From: an uncultured Bacteroidota bacterium
Lineage (GTDB): Bacteria; Bacteroidota; Bacteroidia; Bacteroidales; UBA12481
Direction of reading: 5' to 3'
DNA: 64,000 nt
Assembly (NCBI GenBank): GCA_903851365.1
Contig: CAINOB010000018.1
Location: 41,252 to 105,251, forward strand
Below, piece by piece: positions 17,955 through 27,688 of the stretch (position 1 is its first letter; the number at the start of each line of letters is the position of its first letter). A program made the position numbers and the translations under genes. Below the pieces are notes generated by a model that was not told the DNA's origin, searched no databases, and worked only from the letters and a program-made list of their open reading frames with translations.

Positions 17955-20057
17955 ATGCTCTTCGGCCTCCACATTATCGACCTTGCCATTATCCTGGTGT
18001 TCATCGTTATTATGCTTTTCATCGGCATGAAAGCTGAAAAGAAAAATAAGGATACGAACGATTTTTTTCTGGCCGGCAGAAAGCTCGGTAAGGCATATCA
18101 GTTCTTTCTGAATTTCGGGACCTCAACCCATGCGGATCAGGCGGTTGCAGTATCCAGGGAAGTTTACCGGCAGGGGATCGGCGGAATGTGGATCCAGTTT
18201 CTGGTACTGTTTCTGACCCCATTTTACTGGTTTTCGACCTTCTTTTTCCGTCGGGTGAGGTTAACGACTATCGGGGACTACTTTACCGAACGTTTCAACA
18301 GTAAATTCCTGGGTGGAAGCTATGCTGTTTTTACCCTGCTGATGGCATTGCTTGGTGGCGGGGTGGGGTATATGGTGGCTGCCAAAACCATGGTGGCGAT
18401 GACACCTAAACCGATCGAAGCATGCACCCCTGCTGAACAGCGAAGCATATCTGAATTCAAAGAGTTCAGGGCGCTGCGTACACAATTGGCAGCTGGTTTA
18501 TCTGCCGATCAGAAAATTCGATATGATCAGCTCAGCGATAAAGACAAAAAGCATGAGCTTCATTCCTTCTTTTCCTACACCAATGAATTGTGGTTTTACC
18601 TGATATTCGTACTGGTGGTTGGATTATACACCATGATGGGCGGATTCCGTGCTGCGGCAATCACCGATGCCATCCAGGGAATTCTCATCCTGATATTCTC
18701 ACTGATACTGATACCTGCCGGCTTGAGCAGGGTCGGTGGATTTTCTGGTTTGCACGCCAATGTCCCGGATTATGTATTTCAACTTTTTGGATCGTCCACA
18801 ACGAGCGAATATGCCTGGTACACCATTCTCGCTATGGCGATGGCAAACCTGGTTTCGATTGTCGCGGTGGTCACCGGTATGCAGACTGCCGGATCGGCAA
18901 AAAATGAGAATACGGCCCGCATTGGCATGATAGGCGGAATGTTTACCAAGCGCGTGATTATGGTTTTCTGGGCGCTGGCTGGTCTGCTGGCTATTGCCAT
19001 TTACGGGGGCACCCTCAGCGATCCCGATCTGATCTGGGGTGTCATGACCAACGATTTGCTGCTGCCGGGCGCCATCGGCCTGATGCTGGCTGGGATTCTT
19101 GCAGCCAATATGTCGAGTCTCGGCGCTACCTCAATCTCCTATGCTGCGCTGTTTATCCGGAATTTATACAAGCCGTTTTATCCTGATAAATCTGAGAAGC
19201 ACTATCTGACTGTCGGAAGGATTGTCATTGGTTTTACACTCGTCGGGGGCATCGGCATTGCTTTAAAGGTTGATAATCTGCTTACCCTTTTTCAGTATAT
19301 TATCTCGATACCGGCAATTTTCGGAGCCTCGGTTTGGCTTGGATTTATGTGGCGCCGTGTAACAAAATGGGCCGTTATTATCCAGGTGGTGGCCTGCCTG
19401 ACCATTTATGCCATTATCCCGAATATTTTCCCCTCTATTCCTTCCATTTCCCACAATCCTGCTATGATTGTGCAAACTGAGCCACGAGAAACAACCATTA
19501 CCACCAAGGCTCTGCAATCAGATGTTGATGCCGGGAAGGCAGTCAAGGTTGGTGAAAAGATCTCTAAAACGGTGACGAGTCCTCCGGTTGGCATCTTTTT
19601 CGATAAGGTTGCCCGAGAAAATCCGGATGATCTTAATTCACCGAAGGTTGGGGTCGACCGGTTTCATGCCGAAATTTGGGTGATCAGCTGGTTCGGGTTC
19701 GACCTTACCCATTTAAAGAAAGCTCAACTGGTAGCGATGCGTTTCTTTTTTGATGCGCTTTTCCCGTTCCTGCTGCTCTTTTTGCTTTCCCTGATAACCA
19801 AACCGATATCCAAAATATCTCTCGATAATTTCTTTGCCAAGATGCATACGCCGGTTCAACCAACTCCCGAAGAGGATGAAGCTGCATTGGTCAAGGCCCG
19901 TGCCAATTTTGCCCAATTTGAGAAAGAGAAAATGTTCCCGAAAAGCAATTGGGAATTCCGCAAATGGAAGCGTCTGGATTACATCGGATTTTTCGGCAGC
20001 TGGGCGCTGGTGGGGTGCGTGATTTTGTTCCTTTGGTTTATTGTTTCCGTGAAGTGA
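17955..20057 (+). CDS. Sodium:solute symporter family protein
   Basis: DFFLAGRKLGKAYQFFLNFGTSTHADQAVAVSREVYRQGIGGMW...GGFRAAAITDAIQGILIL...ANMSSLGATSISYAALF. Confidence 0.9.
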   Translation: MLFGLHIIDLAIILVFIVIMLFIGMKAEKKNKDTNDFFLAGRKLGKAYQFFLNFGTSTHADQAVAVSREVYRQGIGGMWIQFLVLFLTPFYWFSTFFFRRVRLTTIGDYFTERFNSKFLGGSYAVFTLLMALLGGGVGYMVAAKTMVAMTPKPIEACTPAEQRSISEFKEFRALRTQLAAGLSADQKIRYDQLSDKDKKHELHSFFSYTNELWFYLIFVLVVGLYTMMGGFRAAAITDAIQGILILIFSLILIPAGLSRVGGFSGLHANVPDYVFQLFGSSTTSEYAWYTILAMAMANLVSIVAVVTGMQTAGSAKNENTARIGMIGGMFTKRVIMVFWALAGLLAIAIYGGTLSDPDLIWGVMTNDLLLPGAIGLMLAGILAANMSSLGATSISYAALFIRNLYKPFYPDKSEKHYLTVGRIVIGFTLVGGIGIALKVDNLLTLFQYIISIPAIFGASVWLGFMWRRVTKWAVIIQVVACLTIYAIIPNIFPSIPSISHNPAMIVQTEPRETTITTKALQSDVDAGKAVKVGEKISKTVTSPPVGIFFDKVARENPDDLNSPKVGVDRFHAEIWVISWFGFDLTHLKKAQLVAMRFFFDALFPFLLLFLLSLITKPISKISLDNFFAKMHTPVQPTPEEDEAALVKARANFAQFEKEKMFPKSNWEFRKWKRLDYIGFFGSWALVGCVILFLWFIVSVK

Positions 20058-20112
20058 CGTGACACGTGACGCGAAACGCGTGACCGTAGGGGAGGACCCG
20101 TGAGTCCTCCTT
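20053..20112. repeat. GTGACGC-type heptamers followed by perfect palindrome GGAGGAC-ccgtga-GTCCTCC (20091-20110)
   Basis: gtgacgtgacacgtgacgcgaaacgcgtgaccgtaggggaggacccgtgagtcctcc. Confidence 0.85.
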
Positions 20113-20193
20113 CGAAACGCGAAACACCGAAGAAGAAGATCGGAAGAAGGAAAATTTTGTATATTTAGCAGTATCAAATTGAGATTTAGGCGA

Positions 20194-20481
20194 ATGCGTA
20201 TTAAGGAGCCAGTTCGGAGATTTTTCGTGGAGGAGGTCGGTAAGATTGATCCCAGGGCGGAGGTATATCTTTTCGGCTCGAGGACCGATGATGAGGCACG
20301 CGGCGGTGATATTGATATCTTGATTTTATCGGAGGAGCGGTTGCCGATTTCTTCCGTGAGGGTGTTGCGGAGGGAGTTTTTCAAATCCTTCGGATGGCAG
20401 AAACTGGATCTGGTAAACTTTTTGTTTAATGAGGAGGATCCGTTCAAAAATTTAATTTCTAATCAGCTAATAAGATTATGA
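20194..20481 (+). CDS. MNT-domain nucleotidyltransferase (antitoxin-type)
   Basis: VYLFGSRTDDEARGGDIDILIL (GS...DxD); overlaps the next ORF by ATGA. Confidence 0.82.
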   Translation: MRIKEPVRRFFVEEVGKIDPRAEVYLFGSRTDDEARGGDIDILILSEERLPISSVRVLRREFFKSFGWQKLDLVNFLFNEEDPFKNLISNQLIRL

Positions 20482-20951
20482 CTTCCCGGGATAAAGAATT
20501 AGCTGCATTGTTGGAAAAGGAATGGATGCTGTTACAGCAATCCTCTGACACATTGAAGCTTTCATTAAGCAAATGCCAGTCTATTGGAATAAAAGAGCTA
20601 TATACATTTGAAGAGCAGGAATCGTTTGATTCGCTGACCTCCAAATTTGCGCGAACTTCTGACATTTATATACAAAAGGTACTCCGCACAGTTTGGTCTC
20701 TGCTTCATGAGCCGACCGTACCATTTATTGACCTGGTTAACCGGTTCGAAAAGGAGAGTTTAATCCCATCTGCTGATAAGTTGATTGAAATCCGGGATCT
20801 TCGTAACCAGATTGCGCATGAATATCTTCCCGAAGTATTGAAAGCTATGGTACCTGAAATCTTCACCAGAACCACTGATCTGATAAGCGCAATAGCTATT
20901 ACCGAAAGCTTCCTTCACCAGCGCGGTTGGATTCATCCGGTTCTTTCCTGA
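20478..20951 (+). CDS. HEPN-domain (HepT-like) protein, toxin-type partner
   Basis: IEIRDLRNQIAHEYLPE contains the RX4HXY motif (RNQIAHEY); adjacent to MNT. Confidence 0.75.
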   Translation: MTSRDKELAALLEKEWMLLQQSSDTLKLSLSKCQSIGIKELYTFEEQESFDSLTSKFARTSDIYIQKVLRTVWSLLHEPTVPFIDLVNRFEKESLIPSADKLIEIRDLRNQIAHEYLPEVLKAMVPEIFTRTTDLISAIAITESFLHQRGWIHPVLS

Positions 20952-21027
20952 TTCTTCATCAAAATAAATTTCTTTTTCTGATCTGAATTCCGTATATTAC
21001 GTCTGGATAACAACAGATTGTAACATT

Positions 21028-22953
21028 ATGAAACACACCTGTTTTGCATTGGTGCTGGTTTTACTTTTTTGCTCCCTACAGGTATTAGCCCAGGAAAAGA
21101 GCCTGAAAACTAACCCAACCGTCTTTTACCGTGAAACCTTCAATTGGGGAAATCCTGCCGATGCAAAAGGCTGGACGGCACCTCCGGGATTTGTCTTTGA
21201 AGATCCGGATGACAATGGTTTAAACTGGCATTGGTGGCCCAATGACAGTCTGAAATCCAGTTGGAATGCCGATCCGCCATTCCAATCCACCTCAAAAACA
21301 GACGGGCAACTTTGTTTGTTTGCTGCCTTTTACAATAGCTTCAAGAATCTTTCAGAATGTAAGGCTGTCAATAATTCAATTGTGTTTCCTGCGATAGATT
21401 GCAGCAAGCATACTTCTGTCATCCTTCAATTCCAGACCAGCTTCTTGAATTTGGGATTCGAAGGTTATTTGACAGGCAGCTGGAGAAATTTTATTGAAGT
21501 TTCACCAGATAACGGAGTTCATTGGACTCAGTTTAATGCAGGGTTTAGTGCTTCAAATAAGGTCAGGCCCAATGATGTGGCTCCGGGCCAGCCAGCCATA
21601 TTCAGGGAGAATATTACTGAGGTTGCTGCTGGATCTCCAGCGGTCAAAATCCGAATAGGCTGGGTTAATTTTTTTGGTTTGTATTATTGGATTATTGATG
21701 ATTTTCAACTTTCTGAAGCTCTTCCTAATGACCTGCGACTTGATAAGTACGATTTACAATGGAACGATCTCGACGGAACAATTGACGAGAGCGTGAGTTA
21801 TATGTTTCCATTTTCCCAACTTACTAAAGGTCATGCATTAGATGTATTTAAATCATCGGTTACTAACATGGGGTCAACTGAGGCGACTAATCTGACCTTT
21901 GAAGTTAACATCCGGCACGATAATGTTACGGTTTTCCATGATGCTAGATCGCTCCAGTCTTTAATGCCCGGTTATAAGGACAGCCTTACTTTAACCGGTA
22001 AATATGAACCCAAGGAAAAGGGCAGCTATTCGGTGCAGTTCAAATGGAGACAAGACCAGGCAGATGATTTTATTGATGATAATGAGAAGACCTTTACTTT
22101 CAATATTTCTGATTCTGTTTATAATCGCGCAGGTGACAGCCCTGACTATGTATATACAGGTGGAAGCGGCAATTCAACGAGAGATGATTGGGCATTGTAT
22201 GCCAATGTCAACCATTTTGTTGGTTCAGTGTTTCCCATTTATAAAGATTGTGAAATTGAGGGTGTTTCCGCTTATATCATGGGTGGACTGGCTGACGGAT
22301 TAATAGATTTCGGTGGTTCAGCCTGGTCTGCTGATTGGAGTTCCGGAGTTCTTTCTACCCAATTACTGCTGAAGTCAGAGAGGCAAAACCTTGATTCTTC
22401 GATGTTTAATAAGTGGATATATATACCCTTCACAAAAGATGGCGAATCAGAATTTGTAAAGGCAGGCAGCCGGATATGGGCCGGATTGGAATACAGTAAT
22501 TGGCATGCTAATGACACCGTCCGGCGGGATAAAGGCATTAGCCTCGGAGTAAGCCGACAATCTCCTTATCATGAATTTATGGCAGTGGGAAGGGCGCGAA
22601 GTAGCTGGTCACGGCTCTGGCAGAGAAACCTGATGATTCGTCTCCATTTGAAAAATAGTTCAGGAACCTTTATCGACGACGGATCACTAACGGATGCTTT
22701 TTCTGTCTCGCAGAACTATCCGAACCCGTTCAGCGATCATACCGGAATCAATTACTCACTTAATCAGGAAGCAAGGGTCAGGCTGGAGATTACCGACCTC
22801 ACCGGTCGTGTGGTATTAATGAAGGATGAAGGGCTGCAGCCAGTTGGCAACCACCGGCTGACGATTCAAAATCCGGGATTATCGCAGGGGATATACTTCT
22901 ACACATTGTTTGCCGGAGAAAACAGGCAGACGAGGAAGATGATGGTAAATTAA
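21028..22953 (+). CDS. T9SS type A sorting domain protein, paralog 1 of 3
   Basis: Signal peptide ...QVLAQ; C-terminal NYPNPFSDHTGINYSL...GIYFYTLFAGENRQTRKMMVN. Confidence 0.88.
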   Translation: MKHTCFALVLVLLFCSLQVLAQEKSLKTNPTVFYRETFNWGNPADAKGWTAPPGFVFEDPDDNGLNWHWWPNDSLKSSWNADPPFQSTSKTDGQLCLFAAFYNSFKNLSECKAVNNSIVFPAIDCSKHTSVILQFQTSFLNLGFEGYLTGSWRNFIEVSPDNGVHWTQFNAGFSASNKVRPNDVAPGQPAIFRENITEVAAGSPAVKIRIGWVNFFGLYYWIIDDFQLSEALPNDLRLDKYDLQWNDLDGTIDESVSYMFPFSQLTKGHALDVFKSSVTNMGSTEATNLTFEVNIRHDNVTVFHDARSLQSLMPGYKDSLTLTGKYEPKEKGSYSVQFKWRQDQADDFIDDNEKTFTFNISDSVYNRAGDSPDYVYTGGSGNSTRDDWALYANVNHFVGSVFPIYKDCEIEGVSAYIMGGLADGLIDFGGSAWSADWSSGVLSTQLLLKSERQNLDSSMFNKWIYIPFTKDGESEFVKAGSRIWAGLEYSNWHANDTVRRDKGISLGVSRQSPYHEFMAVGRARSSWSRLWQRNLMIRLHLKNSSGTFIDDGSLTDAFSVSQNYPNPFSDHTGINYSLNQEARVRLEITDLTGRVVLMKDEGLQPVGNHRLTIQNPGLSQGIYFYTLFAGENRQTRKMMVN

Positions 22954-23027
22954 GGCAGAGGACAGAGGGCAGAAGGCAAAAGGAAAGGCAAAAGGCTCAA
23001 GGCACAAGGAAAGGCAAAAGTAAAAAG
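22954..23027 (+). repeat. Purine-rich heptamer-like repeat tract (AAGGCAN family) after paralog 1
   Basis: ggcagaggacagagggcagaaggcaaaaggaaaggcaaaaggctcaaggcacaaggaaaggcaaaag. Confidence 0.8.
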
Positions 23028-25001
23028 ATGAAAAAGGGAATTTGGTACATATTGGAAATAGGGATTGTGGGGTTATTGCTGATTTTTGCAATTCCACCGG
23101 TTAGTGCGCAGGAAAAGAGCCTGAAAACTAACCCAAACGTCTTTTACCGTGAAACCTTCAATTGGGGAAATCCAGCTGATGCAAAGGGCTGGACGGCACC
23201 TCCGGGATTTATCTTTGAAGATCCTGATGACAAGGGCATGAATTGGCACTGGTGGCCCAATGACAGTCTGAATTCGCCATTGACCGATGAGCCACCGATG
23301 CAATCCACTTCCCGTGTTGACGGTCATCTCTGTTTATTTGGTTCCCTTTATAATAAGGATATCAATCCATATTACACACCATACCAGCGTGCAAATAATT
23401 CGATTGTGTTTCCGGCTATCGATTGCAGCCAGCATTCATCTGTCATTCTTCAATTCGAAACTAATTTCAAGAATAGTGGCTTTCAGAGATATATTCATGT
23501 GAATGGCGGATGGAAAATGATGGTGGAAGTATCACCGGACAACGGAATTCACTGGAATCAATGGGATGCCAGTTTCGGAGTGCCTGGAGATCAAAGGCCG
23601 GGTGATATTGATCCGGGCCAGGTGGTCCTTTTTCGTGAAAATCTATCGGAAGTTGCTGCCGGCCAGTCGCTGGTGAAAATTAAGATCACCTGGTACAATT
23701 ATTTCGGGCTCCATTTCTGGAATATTGATGATCTGCAATTGATGGAGGCTCCGCAATATGATCTGCGCATGGATAGTGTTGATATACATTGGGATAGTAA
23801 AATTCCTTTTCGCGACGAAACCATCAGTTACATGATGCCTATCTCGCAAGTGGGCCAGGGGCGTGCCTTTTATGGATTCGGTTCTAAAATTACCAACATG
23901 GGAAAAGACGAACTAACTAATCCATTATTCACGGTGACCATCAGACATGATGATGTGATGGTTTTCGAAGAATCCAAAACAATACAATCTATTCTGCCAG
24001 GATATAAGGATAGCATTGACCTCGATGGCCGTTATGAACCCAGGGAGAAAGGAACTTATGCCATAAAATATCAATGGAAGCTCGACCAGCCGGATGGGAA
24101 TCCTAACGACAATGAGAAAACAATTATTTATAAAGTCTCCGATTCTGTTTATAACCGTGCCGGTGATAAACCTGATTATTCCTTTATCGCTCCCTATTAT
24201 GCTCCCGATTTGTGGGATCAGAATTACAACATGAATCATTTCATGGGTACCATTTTTCCCATTTACGGGGATTGTGAGCTCGATGGGATTTCGGCCTATA
24301 TCACGGGTGGCCTGGCCGATAGCCTGATCGATTTCGACTTTACTGTTTGGGAAGCAAAATATGACTGGTCAATCATTGATCCACTTTGGCTGATGCGGAC
24401 AGAAAGACTGGTTTTAGATTCATCGATGTTAAATACCTGGGTATATCTGCCTTTTACCAAGGATGGGGAGTCGGAATTCGTCAAAGCTGGAAGCCTGCTT
24501 TGGGCTGGCCTGGAACATAGTGATTATCACACCAATGAAAAAGTCAGGAAGCATCAGGGACTGGCGGTCGGCGGCACCAATCAAGCCCCTTACCATGCGC
24601 CGGTTGTGTTGGCAGCGATGCCAAGATTCTTCTCGTCGTCCTACCCAATTACCTGGACACAATTTGAAAACAAGAACCTGATGATCCGCCTCTACCTTCA
24701 CAATACGGCGAATGCAACCGATCCTTTACCATCTGGGAGATTCTCCGTCGCTCAGAACTATCCAAACCCATTCAAGGATCATACGACAATCAATTATTCG
24801 GTTGATGCGGAAGCCAATGTCAGTCTTGAAATTGCCGACATCACTGGCCGGATGGTATTTTTTAAGGATGAAGGGCTGCAACCGAATGGAAGCCATCGGA
24901 TGGTAATTCAAAACCCGGGACTGTCGCCGGGGATTTATTTCTACACTTTGTATGCCGGGGAGAATAGGCAGACGAGGAAGATGATCGTAGCTGATCAATA
25001 G
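23028..25001 (+). CDS. T9SS type A sorting domain protein, paralog 2 of 3
   Basis: MKKGIWYILEIGIVGLLL...; near-identical N-terminal block to paralogs 1 and 3; CTD NYPNPFKDHTTINYSV. Confidence 0.88.
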   Translation: MKKGIWYILEIGIVGLLLIFAIPPVSAQEKSLKTNPNVFYRETFNWGNPADAKGWTAPPGFIFEDPDDKGMNWHWWPNDSLNSPLTDEPPMQSTSRVDGHLCLFGSLYNKDINPYYTPYQRANNSIVFPAIDCSQHSSVILQFETNFKNSGFQRYIHVNGGWKMMVEVSPDNGIHWNQWDASFGVPGDQRPGDIDPGQVVLFRENLSEVAAGQSLVKIKITWYNYFGLHFWNIDDLQLMEAPQYDLRMDSVDIHWDSKIPFRDETISYMMPISQVGQGRAFYGFGSKITNMGKDELTNPLFTVTIRHDDVMVFEESKTIQSILPGYKDSIDLDGRYEPREKGTYAIKYQWKLDQPDGNPNDNEKTIIYKVSDSVYNRAGDKPDYSFIAPYYAPDLWDQNYNMNHFMGTIFPIYGDCELDGISAYITGGLADSLIDFDFTVWEAKYDWSIIDPLWLMRTERLVLDSSMLNTWVYLPFTKDGESEFVKAGSLLWAGLEHSDYHTNEKVRKHQGLAVGGTNQAPYHAPVVLAAMPRFFSSSYPITWTQFENKNLMIRLYLHNTANATDPLPSGRFSVAQNYPNPFKDHTTINYSVDAEANVSLEIADITGRMVFFKDEGLQPNGSHRMVIQNPGLSPGIYFYTLYAGENRQTRKMIVADQ

Positions 25002-25018
25002 TGAAAAATGAGCCTGTT

Positions 25019-25456
25019 ATGAGGCATCTGATTCAATATTGTTTGATTGTTATGGCGGAATTAACGTTTAGCTGTCAGCCGGATATTCCGGAAATTCCTC
25101 CGGATAATACAAAGGATACCCTGACCGGTCTGGTCGAATTCGACTTTCAGGTGCCGCACCGGAATGTTCCGGCTTCAGGGGTCCACCGGATCGACCTGAG
25201 CATATCAAAAACAGCCTATGACCTTTACAGGGGACAATTCCTGATTACTGCAAATACTTATGATAGCAAGCAAATATATACCTTCCGACTTCTTCCCGGA
25301 GATTATTATTACCAGGCTGGCATCATCTGCACCTGCCTTGGCGATACTTGCCTGTGGGATGGGTTTCCCGGCGGAAGGTTAGGCACCAAATGGGCGGTCG
25401 ACCGGATAACAATTGTCAAGGGGGAGAAGCTGAGCAAGCCGATACAATTTAACTAA
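25019..25456 (+). CDS. Small lipoprotein of unknown function
   Basis: MRHLIQYCLIVMAELTFSCQPDIPEIPPD: signal sequence with lipobox-like Cys; ORF opens at a GTG at 25001. Confidence 0.55.
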   Translation: MRHLIQYCLIVMAELTFSCQPDIPEIPPDNTKDTLTGLVEFDFQVPHRNVPASGVHRIDLSISKTAYDLYRGQFLITANTYDSKQIYTFRLLPGDYYYQAGIICTCLGDTCLWDGFPGGRLGTKWAVDRITIVKGEKLSKPIQFN

Positions 25457-25504
25457 GGCACAAGGCTCAAGGCACAAGGCAAAAGGAAAGTAAAAAGGAA
25501 AAAG
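25457..25504 (+). repeat. Heptamer repeat tract (AAGGCAC AAGGCTC AAGGCAC AAGGCAA AAGGAAA)
   Basis: Read directly; 7-bp periodic units before paralog 3. Confidence 0.85.
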
Positions 25505-27469
25505 ATGAAAAAGGGAATTTGGTACATTTTGGAAATTGGGATATTGGGGTTGCTGCTGATTTTGGCAAACCCGCAGGTTAGTGCCCAGGAAAAGAGCCTG
25601 AAAACTAACCCAACCGTCTTTTACCGTGAAACCTTTAATTGGGGAAATCCGGCCGATGCAAAAGGCTGGACGGCACCTCCGGGATTTATCTTTGAAGATC
25701 CGGATGATAAGGGCATGAACTGGCACTGGTGGCCCAATGACAGTCTTAATTCCCCTTTAACTGATGAGCCTCCGATGCAATCCACTTCCCGTGAGGACGG
25801 TCATCTATGTTTATTCGGCGCCCTGTATAACAAGGATATCATTCCATATTACACTCCGTACACGCGAGTGAACAATTCGGTTGTGTTCCCGGCAATCGAT
25901 TGCAGCCAGCATTCGTCTGTCATCCTTCAATTCGAAACTAATTTCAGGAATAATGGCTTCCAAATATCCCCGATGGACGCGGGAGGATGGAAAATGCTGG
26001 TGGAAGTATCACCTGACAATGGAATTCACTGGAACCAGTGGGATGCAGGTTTTGGTGTGCCTGGCAACCAAAGGCCGGGTGATATTGATCCGGGCCAGGT
26101 GGTGCTTTTTCGTGAAAACCTGTCGGAAGTTGCTGCAGGTCAGTCGTTGGTGAAAATTAAGATTACCTGGTACAACTATTTCGGACTTTATTACTGGAAC
26201 ATTGATGATCTGCAGCTGATGGAGGCTCCACAATATGATCTGCGTATGGATAGTGTGGATATTCACTGGGACAGCAAAATTCCTTTTGTCGACGAAACCA
26301 TCAGCTACATGATGCCTATCTCGCAAGTTGGTCAGGGACGTGCCTTTTACGGTTTCGGTTCCAGAATTACGAACATGGGAAAAGAGGAACTGACAAATCC
26401 GATGTTCACGGTAACGATCAAACATGATGAGGTAATGGTATTCGAAGAATCCAAAACTTTGCTGTCAATTCTGCCAGGGTTTAAGGATAGCATTGACCTT
26501 AATGGCCGCTATGAACCCAGGGAGAAGGGAACCTATGAAATAAAATTCCAATGGAAGCTCGACCAGCCGGACGGAAATCTGAACGACAATGAGAAGACAA
26601 TCATTTATAAAATCTCTGATTCTGTTTACAACCGTGCCGGCGATAAAGCTGATTATTCACTTATTGCCCCCTATTATTCTCCCGATTTGTGGGATCAGAA
26701 TTACAATATGAACCATTTCATGGGATCTATTTTCCCCATTTACGGGGATTGCGAGCTCGATGGGATTTCGGCTTATATCACAGGTGGCCGGGCCGACAGC
26801 CTGATCGATTTCGATTTTACCGTTTGGGAGGCAAAATACGACTGGACGATCATTGATCCGCAGTGGCTGATGCGTACAGAAAGGCTGGTTTTGGATTCAT
26901 CGATGTTAAATACCTGGGTATATCTGCCATTCACCAAGGATGGTGAATCTGAATTCATTAAGGCTGGCAGTCTGCTTTGGGCTGGCCTCGAACACAGTGA
27001 CTATCATACCAATGAAAAGGTTCGGAAACATCAGGGACTCGCGGTCGGAGGAACCCATCAGGCGCCTTACCATAATTCGGTTGCCAAGGTGGCGCGGGCA
27101 AGTTTCCGCTCGTCGTATCCGATAGCCTGGTCCGATTGGAGTAACAAAAACCTGATGATCCGCCTTTACCTTCATAGTACGGCGAACTCGACTGATCCGG
27201 ATGGAGTAACGTCTTTCGCTGTCTCCCAGAACTATCCGAACCCATTCAGTGATCACACGATAATCAATTATTCGGTCGCTCAGGATGCCAAGGTCAGATT
27301 GGAGATCACCGACCTAACCGGCCGGGTGGTTTTAATGAAGGACGAAGGGCAGCAACCGATTGGCAACCATAGGATGGTAATTCAAAGTCCGGGTTTATCG
27401 CCGGGGATCTACTTCTACACTTTGTATGCCGGAGACGAACGGCAGACGAGGAAGATGTTGGTAAACTAA
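25505..27469 (+). CDS. T9SS type A sorting domain protein, paralog 3 of 3
   Basis: MKKGIWYILEIGILGLLL... body like paralog 2; CTD NYPNPFSDHTIINYSVAQDAKVRLEITDLTGRVVLMKDEG like paralog 1. Confidence 0.88.
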   Translation: MKKGIWYILEIGILGLLLILANPQVSAQEKSLKTNPTVFYRETFNWGNPADAKGWTAPPGFIFEDPDDKGMNWHWWPNDSLNSPLTDEPPMQSTSREDGHLCLFGALYNKDIIPYYTPYTRVNNSVVFPAIDCSQHSSVILQFETNFRNNGFQISPMDAGGWKMLVEVSPDNGIHWNQWDAGFGVPGNQRPGDIDPGQVVLFRENLSEVAAGQSLVKIKITWYNYFGLYYWNIDDLQLMEAPQYDLRMDSVDIHWDSKIPFVDETISYMMPISQVGQGRAFYGFGSRITNMGKEELTNPMFTVTIKHDEVMVFEESKTLLSILPGFKDSIDLNGRYEPREKGTYEIKFQWKLDQPDGNLNDNEKTIIYKISDSVYNRAGDKADYSLIAPYYSPDLWDQNYNMNHFMGSIFPIYGDCELDGISAYITGGRADSLIDFDFTVWEAKYDWTIIDPQWLMRTERLVLDSSMLNTWVYLPFTKDGESEFIKAGSLLWAGLEHSDYHTNEKVRKHQGLAVGGTHQAPYHNSVAKVARASFRSSYPIAWSDWSNKNLMIRLYLHSTANSTDPDGVTSFAVSQNYPNPFSDHTIINYSVAQDAKVRLEITDLTGRVVLMKDEGQQPIGNHRMVIQSPGLSPGIYFYTLYAGDERQTRKMLVN

Positions 27470-27617
27470 GGCAGAAGGGCAAGAGGGCAAAAAGGCAAGA
27501 AGGAAAGGCAAAAGGCGCAAGGCACAAGTGGGCTGCGTGCTGCTGGCTGCAAAAAAAGGGAGGACGCGCGGGTCCTCACCTACAGTTGTCACCCGTCACC
27601 TGTCACTTGTCACAATA
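27470..27617. repeat. Composite repeat island: AAGGCAN tract, GAGGAC..GTCCTC palindrome (27560-27577), GTCACCN heptamers
   Basis: ggcagaagggcaagagggcaaaaaggcaag...; gaggacgcgcgggtcctc; gtcacccgtcacctgtcacttgtcacaa. Confidence 0.85.
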
Positions 27618-27688
27618 AAATAATTGTATAACTTCCGGCGTTCGTTCCCCACAGTTTTATACATTTATATATCTATTAATCTACCTAT

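Noticed and set aside
19713-20447. 244-aa minus-strand ORF
   Set aside because: Spans the 3' end of the symporter, the repeat island and the MNT gene in antisense; not compatible with a single real protein.
22879-23097. Hydrophobic minus-strand ORF with FAFPFAFCPLSSALIYH
   Set aside because: Reverse translation of the AAGGCAN repeat tract between T9SS paralogs; no downstream protein.
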